64,000 bases of DNA from Desulfarculaceae bacterium (GTDB lineage: Bacteria > Desulfobacterota > Desulfarculia > Desulfarculales > Desulfarculaceae), in contig JAHLKT010000003.1 in NCBI GenBank assembly GCA_020444545.1, forward strand, positions 620,001 to 684,000, in the 5' to 3' direction. Position 1 is the first letter of the stretch. Each line of letters opens with the position of its first letter. Below the pieces are notes generated by a model. That model saw only the letters and a list, made by a program, of their open reading frames with translations. It had not been told where the DNA came from and did no database searches. Of the stretch, positions 58,315 through 64,000 are shown one piece after another. The position numbers and the translations under genes are program-made.

Positions 58315-59523
58315 TTAATCAATTGGCTCATCATATCCTATTTCGTCCACTTCAATTTCTCTTACCCAAGTTGATCTACAAATAATTTTAGATTTATCGC
58401 ATCGTTCTTTGTACTTGTCAGCTATTTCATATATTTCCTCCATTAACCCATCGTTAAGCGTTATTGGATCTAATCCAAGATTTATCAAATTATCATTGCA
58501 TACTTTAAGCGTATTTTCTTTTGCTTCCTTCCTAGGATTTACAAAGTACTTGATCTCCGCGCCAGTTAATTTTGCCACTTTCAAAGCTAAATCATTTACC
58601 GTATGCACCTCAGTAACCTGATTGAATATTTTTACCTTATCACCCCTATCCGATGGATTTTCTAGGGCCAATTTAATACACTTTACCGTGTCATTAATAT
58701 TAATAAAGGCACGAGTCTGGCCACCTTTTCCGTGGACAGTTAGAGGAAACTTAACGGCCGCTTCAATTAAAAATCTGTTCAAAACTGTGCCGTAGTCACC
58801 ATCATAATCGAATCGATTAACGAGTCTTGGGTCTAAACTAGTCTCCTTTATATTGGTCCCCCATACAACGCCTTGATGTAAATCTGTGACCCTTATTCCA
58901 TCGTTTTTATTGTAAAAAGAAAACAAAAGGGCATCCATTGTCTTTGATGTATGATAGACACTGCCTGGGTCCGGCGGATATATAATACTCTTTTTAAATT
59001 GATTTTTATCGTCCCCTTCTATGAACACCGTTAAATAACCTTCAGGGATAGTAGTTCCAATCGAACCATAACCATATACACCCATCGTACCCAAATGAAC
59101 CAGATGAATATCGTAACCGGAATCCACTATAGAGCAAAGTATATTATTCGTAGCATTAAGGTTGTTATTAATCGTATAAATTTTAGTTTTGGATGACTTC
59201 ATAGAGAACGGAGCAGACCGCTGTTCTGCAAAATGAATAATAGCATCTGGTTTAAATTCTTTAATAAAAAATAATAAAAGTTCGAATTCGCAAGCTATAT
59301 CAATATTTAAGAATTGTATTGATTTTCCAGTGGCACTCGACCACGCATTCAATCTCTCTTCTATTGAGGCAATTGGTGTTAGTGATGAACAATTTAAATC
59401 GATATCAATCTTGCGCCTTGACAGGTTATCAATTATAGCCACATCATAACCATTATTAGACAAATAAAGAGATGTCGGCCATCCGAGATAACCATCACCT
59501 CCACAAACTATTACCCTGCTCAT
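58315..59523 (-). CDS. UDP-sulfoquinovose synthase homologue (SQD1/Agl3-like SDR)
   Basis: 402 residues; extended short-chain dehydrogenase. It parallels plant SQD1 nearly motif by motif: GGDGYLGWPTSLYLSNNGYD, SLTPIASIEERL, HFAEQRSAPFSM, HLGTMGVYG (T146), P-EGYLTV, the catalytic YxxxK in VYHTSKTMD (Y190, K194), LHQGVVWGT, LNRFLIEAAVKFPLTVHGKG with GQTRAFININDT, IFNQVTE. SQD1 joins sulfite to UDP-glucose to make UDP-sulfoquinovose. In sulfolipid synthesis the partner is SQD2; here it lies in a polysaccharide locus as in archaeal Agl3. Substrate UDP-glucose and sulfite are inferred from the family. Confidence 0.85.
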   Translation of the reverse strand: MSRVIVCGGDGYLGWPTSLYLSNNGYDVAIIDNLSRRKIDIDLNCSSLTPIASIEERLNAWSSATGKSIQFLNIDIACEFELLLFFIKEFKPDAIIHFAEQRSAPFSMKSSKTKIYTINNNLNATNNILCSIVDSGYDIHLVHLGTMGVYGYGSIGTTIPEGYLTVFIEGDDKNQFKKSIIYPPDPGSVYHTSKTMDALLFSFYNKNDGIRVTDLHQGVVWGTNIKETSLDPRLVNRFDYDGDYGTVLNRFLIEAAVKFPLTVHGKGGQTRAFININDTVKCIKLALENPSDRGDKVKIFNQVTEVHTVNDLALKVAKLTGAEIKYFVNPRKEAKENTLKVCNDNLINLGLDPITLNDGLMEEIYEIADKYKERCDKSKIICRSTWVREIEVDEIGYDEPID

Positions 59524-59752
59524 TACGATATCTCCTAGGATATTACCAATAATTCTTGGGTATTATGCCACTTTGGCTATCCCAAAGCAACAAAAATTGG
59601 TTTTAGCGCCGCTATTGTCAAATACATGTGATGAAGCTATTCATTGCTGGCATCCATTAAAATTAATATTTACATCTAGCTCTAAAGCTAGGTTCAGTCA
59701 TCTTAGGATATTGTTTTCACGAATTAACCTTGCGACTCATATCAATCTCTTA

Positions 59753-60718
59753 CTAACGGGGTAGATTAGCACGCATTTCTTTTATACCTCGGTCTTCTAT
59801 GACCATGGCCAGGAGCAGCGGTAGGTTAATCTCGTGGTGCCCGGTGATGCTGATACCCCGGCCGCCGGTGAGCACCGGGCGGGTGACCACGTTGGTCATG
59901 GGCCGGTAGTGGCGGATCATGTCCAGGTTCACGGTGGTGAAGTCCTTGACCTCGTTGCCCAGGTTGCGCGCGGCCGAAAGGGCCTTTAAGAACACCTCAG
60001 GCAGCATCACCGCCGAGCCCACGTTGAACAGCACCCCGCCCTTGAGCTCGGCCACCTGGGCCGTGAAGCGGCGGAAGTCCACGTGACTGGCCTGGCCGGT
60101 GGCCGCGCCGTCGAAGCTGGGATGCATGTGGATGATGTCCGCGCCGATGGACACGTGCACCGTGGCCGGCAGGCCCAACCGGGCCGCCGCGGCCAAAAGC
60201 GAGACCGAAACGCAGTTGGGGTTGGCTTCCTGCAAGGCCCGCCCCACAGCCAGGCCCAGCCCGGCCCCGGGGTCGGCGGCGATGGCCCCGTTGATGAACT
60301 CCCCGGTCTGGCGGGCGGTGCCGAAGCTGCCGTCGGCCAGGGCCTCGGCCACGTCCTCGCTGGTGCGTCCGGCCAGGGCCATCTCGGTGTCGTGCACCAC
60401 TCCGGCCCCGTTGAAGGCCAGGCCGGTGACGATGCCCCGCTCCATGGCGTCTATGATCAACGGGCTCAGGCCCACCTTGATCACGTGGGCCCCCATGGCC
60501 AGCATCACCGGCTTGTCCGCCTTGCGGGCGGCGATCACCGCCCCGGCGGCGGCGCGCAGATCGTCAGCGGCCAGCACCTTGGGCAGGGAGGCCACGAACT
60601 GGTTCAAGCTGCCCCCGGCTTGCCAGGGCTTGCCCAGCATGTCGGCCGCCACCTTGGAGGGCCGCATGTCCAGGTCCGAGAGCTTGAGCTTGCCCAGGTC
60701 TATGGGTTGCTTGCTCAT
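59753..60718 (-). CDS. deoxyhypusine synthase-like family protein, role unknown
   Basis: About 321 residues from ATG 60718, back to GC-rich composition. The sequence pattern AGVIAARKADKPVMLAMGAH-like, VIKVGLSPLIIDAMERGIVT, LAFNGAGVVHDTEMALAGRT SED, LADGSFGTARQTGEF and VHVSIGADIIHMHPSFDGAA is that of a conserved bacterial family with deoxyhypusine-synthase-like Rossmann fold (NAD-binding) but without evident eIF5A substrate in bacteria. In several genomes it accompanies sugar-nucleotide genes; the reaction is not known. It lacks the obvious catalytic Lys context of DHS, so a true DHS activity is doubtful. Confidence 0.55.
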   Translation of the reverse strand: MSKQPIDLGKLKLSDLDMRPSKVAADMLGKPWQAGGSLNQFVASLPKVLAADDLRAAAGAVIAARKADKPVMLAMGAHVIKVGLSPLIIDAMERGIVTGLAFNGAGVVHDTEMALAGRTSEDVAEALADGSFGTARQTGEFINGAIAADPGAGLGLAVGRALQEANPNCVSVSLLAAAARLGLPATVHVSIGADIIHMHPSFDGAATGQASHVDFRRFTAQVAELKGGVLFNVGSAVMLPEVFLKALSAARNLGNEVKDFTTVNLDMIRHYRPMTNVVTRPVLTGGRGISITGHHEINLPLLLAMVIEDRGIKEMRANLPR

Positions 60719-60879
60719 TGACTGCATCCGAACAGGGTGAGATCCACCAGCTTGGTTAACAAATGCTGGGCGTATGCGACCGAGCCCCGTTGCCAACTGC
60801 CATCGACCTGCCCCGGGCGGCCATGCCCGGTGACATTATTTTGCCCGCTTCTTCGACTTCCATAAGATCGCTTCTCATA

Positions 60880-61836
<957 letters not shown>

Positions 61837-61923
61837 CTCCACGTTTATTTCCTTAACTACGCCAACATTTGCTTCTGGCCATACAATTTATTCATTTAAA
61901 TATTCTGCAATTATCAAATAAAT

Positions 61924-62742
61924 TTATTGCTGATTACCCCAAATTATAACGCAATTTGTTGGATGGGATCGTGGAATTTCTTCAAATCTTTTTGCAGCTG
62001 GTATCATCTCCAAGAGCTCCTGCCAAGAGTAACAATTATATTCAGACGGCGATTCGTTATAAGTTATGTACCCAGCCCTGGCGTTTTTTATTATCTTTTC
62101 TATATAGACATCCTGAATTTCCCTATTTAATTCAGTAAAAGCATAATTGCTGACGACCAAATCGTAACTGGAAACCTCAAGCTCATTCATGGTTAGGTAG
62201 CTAATGCTGGAATGCATTATAAAATTGTCAAGGTATCTCTGAGCTAATAGCAAGGCTGGTTTAATGTCAACCAAAGTATATTTAAAAGGCCTCGCATAAG
62301 CATTTATTACCCGACATTGTCCACCATATCCGACCCCGATTTCGCATATACTTATTCCATCTAGCTGACTGAAATATTTTATTAAATCACCGAGAACCTT
62401 AATATAGCGAAGAGTGGTGGGCGATACGTTTCCCACCTCTGGATAGCGGCACAGGACAGGACCGCCATATTCATCGTTCATCTTAAACAATGGCAACTTG
62501 TCCCACAAATATTGGCTTTTTCTAATTTCTGCGATATATTCTTTTCCTAATTCTTTTGACACGTGTTCCAATATCTCATTATAGATAGGATTGCGCCTAA
62601 ACTTGTTAAAGCAACGATAATTAAATGCTGCCCTCATACAAACGTGCGGGTATGCTTGATTGTTAGACACACTAATAAGTGATCGTTTTTTATTAGCCAA
62701 CGATCTATAAGCTTTTCGGTAAATTCTCTGTAAGATACCCAT
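61924..62742 (-). CDS. putative sugar O-methyltransferase (AT-rich)
   Basis: About 272 residues from ATG 62742 (TTG 62775 and ATG 62751 are also in frame). ISICEIGVGYGGQCRVINAY (motif I with G-x-G-Y-G-G), YTLVDIKPALLLAQ for the ribose-binding Asp, and DLVVSNYAFTEL match the putative sugar O-methyltransferase family found in polysaccharide loci. It lies between two 47-bp repeats and has a much lower GC content than fcl on either side, so it was inserted as a cassette. Confidence 0.78.
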   Translation of the reverse strand: MGILQRIYRKAYRSLANKKRSLISVSNNQAYPHVCMRAAFNYRCFNKFRRNPIYNEILEHVSKELGKEYIAEIRKSQYLWDKLPLFKMNDEYGGPVLCRYPEVGNVSPTTLRYIKVLGDLIKYFSQLDGISICEIGVGYGGQCRVINAYARPFKYTLVDIKPALLLAQRYLDNFIMHSSISYLTMNELEVSSYDLVVSNYAFTELNREIQDVYIEKIIKNARAGYITYNESPSEYNCYSWQELLEMIPAAKRFEEIPRSHPTNCVIIWGNQQ

Positions 62743-62808
62743 CGGCACCATTCCCGAATAGGTCACCTTTGTCAACTCATCACAACAAAGACCAACGTTG
62801 CCGTGTAG

Positions 62809-62922
62809 CTAATGAGGTTTGGTTATTTTATCATCGACAAAAGCACTCAAACCCCATTGTTGTAAAGACAGCGCACTATAACCTCCGCCGACCATAACCC
62901 TGCGCGCGGACCAAAAACTCAC
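62809..62922 (-). pseudogene. truncated fcl start fragment
   Basis: GTG 62922 begins the exact first ten or so codons of fcl ([10 protein letters not shown]) right after the gmd stop, then the frame runs into unrelated sequence and ends at TAG 62809-62811, 37 residues in all. It is the ancestral fcl start, separated from the remainder when the methyltransferase cassette arrived. Confidence 0.75.
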
Positions 62923-62937
62923 GGGCGGCTATCCTTT
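62891..62937. repeat. 47-bp direct repeat, copy B (behind gmd)
   Basis: Matches copy A with a single G/A difference at one position. Includes the gmd stop and the fcl GTG start, so this is the original gmd-fcl junction. Confidence 0.9.
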
Positions 62938-63522
62938 TTCCAACTCTTGCATATCCGAATCCACCATCATCCTCACCAGCTCATCGAAGCTCACCTTGGG
63001 CTCCCAGCCCAGCTGGCGTTTGGCCTTGTCCGGATCGCCCTTCAAATACTCCACCTCGGCCGGGCGGAAGTAGCGCGGGTCGATCTCCACGTAGTCGTGC
63101 CAGTCCAGGCCCACGTAGCCGGAGGCCGCCTCCACGAAGTCCCGCACGCTGTGGGTCTCGCCCGTGGCGCCGGTGTCGCAGGTGTGCTCGGGAACATCAA
63201 AGCTCACCTTGACGTGGCTCTGGGCCCCTAGGTTGTAGATCTCGGTGGGTTGCACCTTCATCAAAATCTGGTTGATGCTCGAGGCGTCGGCGAGGTCGCC
63301 GTAGACCAGGCGCAGATGGGCGCCCTCGGCCTGAGGCGGATGATACAGATGATCGATGCGGCCGGTGCTGAAAGAGCTGGAGCGGCGGATGATGCCCCAA
63401 ACCTCGTAACCTTTGGGCAGGAGAAGCTCGGCCAGGTAGGCCCCGTCTTGACCGGTGATGCCGGTCACCAGTGAGCGTTTGTCCAAATCCAATTTAAAAT
63501 AACACCTACTGGCTGCAACCAT
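62929..63522 (-). pseudogene. gmd: GDP-mannose 4,6-dehydratase with internal deletion
   Basis: The 197-residue frame starts like Gmd ([56 protein letters not shown]) and ends like Gmd ([45 protein letters not shown]), but in between, at about residue 117 (near 63170), some 130-150 residues are missing. The normal enzyme has about 345. The lost part contains the SDR catalytic S/T-E and the YxxxK motif, so the product should be inactive. The deletion is in frame. The 5' end is also odd: extra residues [13 protein letters not shown] before the conserved start; TTG 63486 is the likely original start. Confidence 0.85.
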
Positions 63523-64000
63523 ACAACCAAACAGAAGGATTAGGGGAATAAATGTGTTGAACTGTAAGCCTTGCGGTCCTCATCTGGACAAAACATCTTC
63601 TCTCTCAAACGCTCAACTATCCGCCTGTTATGATACATAAGTCGTGTGAGTATACAACAGGAAGAGGTTACGTTTGCATTCTTTTTGCCAGCGCAAAAAG
63701 ATATACATCAACGTAGTCTTATGCCTTCGTCGCCTTAAGCTGTTGAAATATATAAACTATAAGCAATTTACCTAGCGGACCGCCTGAGTTTCAACGGAGC
63801 CACGCCACAGCTTATCGGCTGCGAATATCACAGGTTTAGCCACAGAGTAAGTTCGATTGGCATTCCCTAAATATTTGCCAGGCGGGCACTTGAGATTGCC
63901 CATACAGTCCTTACTGCCATTTCCACTTGAATACAAAGAGATTATAACCGCATTGGTCTAATTGTAATGAACACCAACCCCGACGGCTTTATTTTATGTA
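63523..64000. other. right-edge intergenic region, no supported gene
   Basis: About 480 bp of mixed composition. A 43-codon minus-strand ORF (63772-63903) ending in KLWRGSVETQAVR has no ribosome-binding site or known family and is not called. Nothing else is seen. Confidence 0.4.

Larger units (their letters stand above)
52279..59752. other. AT-rich island within the polysaccharide locus
   Basis: From about 52.3 to 59.75 kb the base composition drops sharply (many A/T-ending codons, A+T-rich spacers), against GC-rich genes on both sides. It holds two glycosyltransferases and a methyltransferase on plus, and asparagine synthetase, GT9 and an SQD1 homologue on minus. No tRNA, integrase or insertion sequence borders it. 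The pattern fits horizontal exchange of a strain-specific sugar-building module. At 59.52-59.75 kb no gene is seen. Confidence 0.7.

Noticed and set aside
63772-63903. 43-residue minus-strand ORF at the right edge
   Set aside because: No ribosome-binding site, no family, adjacent sequence non-coding; could be a remnant but cannot be supported.

Overview
The window reads as chromosomal DNA of a GC-rich (roughly two thirds G+C) Gram-negative bacterium of the sulfate-reducing Desulfobacterota; Desulfarculus-like lineages are a plausible guess. The basis is a stand-alone ATP sulfurylase (sat, 22.6-23.8 kb), outer-membrane and exopolysaccharide export genes, a PEP-CTERM protein, DUF116, a TRAP solute-binding protein and many secreted proteins. 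The taxonomic placement is inference; no rRNA is present.

Layout. 0-10.5 kb: 3' end of uvrA, a DPM1-like glycosyltransferase, several small exported proteins, a 1036-residue GT39-type membrane protein, a class I aminotransferase and a PEP-CTERM protein. 10.5-20 kb: a winged-helix protein and an ExeA-like AAA ATPase that share a C-terminal domain I do not recognise, separated by tRNA-Ser(GGA), a GNAT acetyltransferase, a HerA-like ATPase and a remnant of htpX; then an EF-Tu-domain-2-like protein and an Old Yellow Enzyme family reductase. 19.5-29.7 kb, mostly minus strand: GAF-adenylate cyclase with a DegT aminotransferase, sat, three envelope-sugar genes, rnc (plus), wecB and a higBA toxin-antitoxin pair. 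30-45 kb: TRAP binding protein, CNNM/CBS protein, flavin disulfide reductase, exported Ntn-hydrolase, 7TM-GGDEF cyclase, molbindin, NDP-sugar dehydrogenase with a TPR partner, cysC, and a three-gene block ending in a large membrane protein fused to TPRs.

45.2-63.5 kb is an exopolysaccharide locus. A divergent pair (Ala-repeat/Ser-Thr-rich secreted protein; outer-membrane beta-barrel) is followed by a Wza-like exporter, a Wzc-like kinase and a TPR protein, all GC-rich. A strongly AT-rich island follows (about 52.3-59.75 kb): two glycosyltransferases, a methyltransferase, asparagine synthetase, GT9 and a UDP-sulfoquinovose synthase homologue. GC-rich genes return (DHS-like protein, GDP-L-fucose synthase), interrupted by an AT-rich sugar O-methyltransferase lying between two 47-bp direct repeats. 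The last gene, gmd, has lost its catalytic centre by an in-frame internal deletion. No flippase, polymerase or initiating phosphosugar transferase is visible, so they must lie outside the window.

How the genes fit: wecB, the NDP-sugar dehydrogenase, DegT aminotransferase, fcl and the SQD1 homologue would make nucleotide sugars; the glycosyl-, methyl- and amidotransferases assemble and decorate the repeat unit; Wza/Wzc and the beta-barrel export it. The most unusual observations are the shared domain of the 10.97 and 16.04 kb genes, the sulfoquinovose synthase homologue in a polysaccharide locus of a probable sulfate reducer, the two neighbouring ORFs with TTC where a start codon is expected, and the repeat-flanked remodelling of the gmd-fcl operon.
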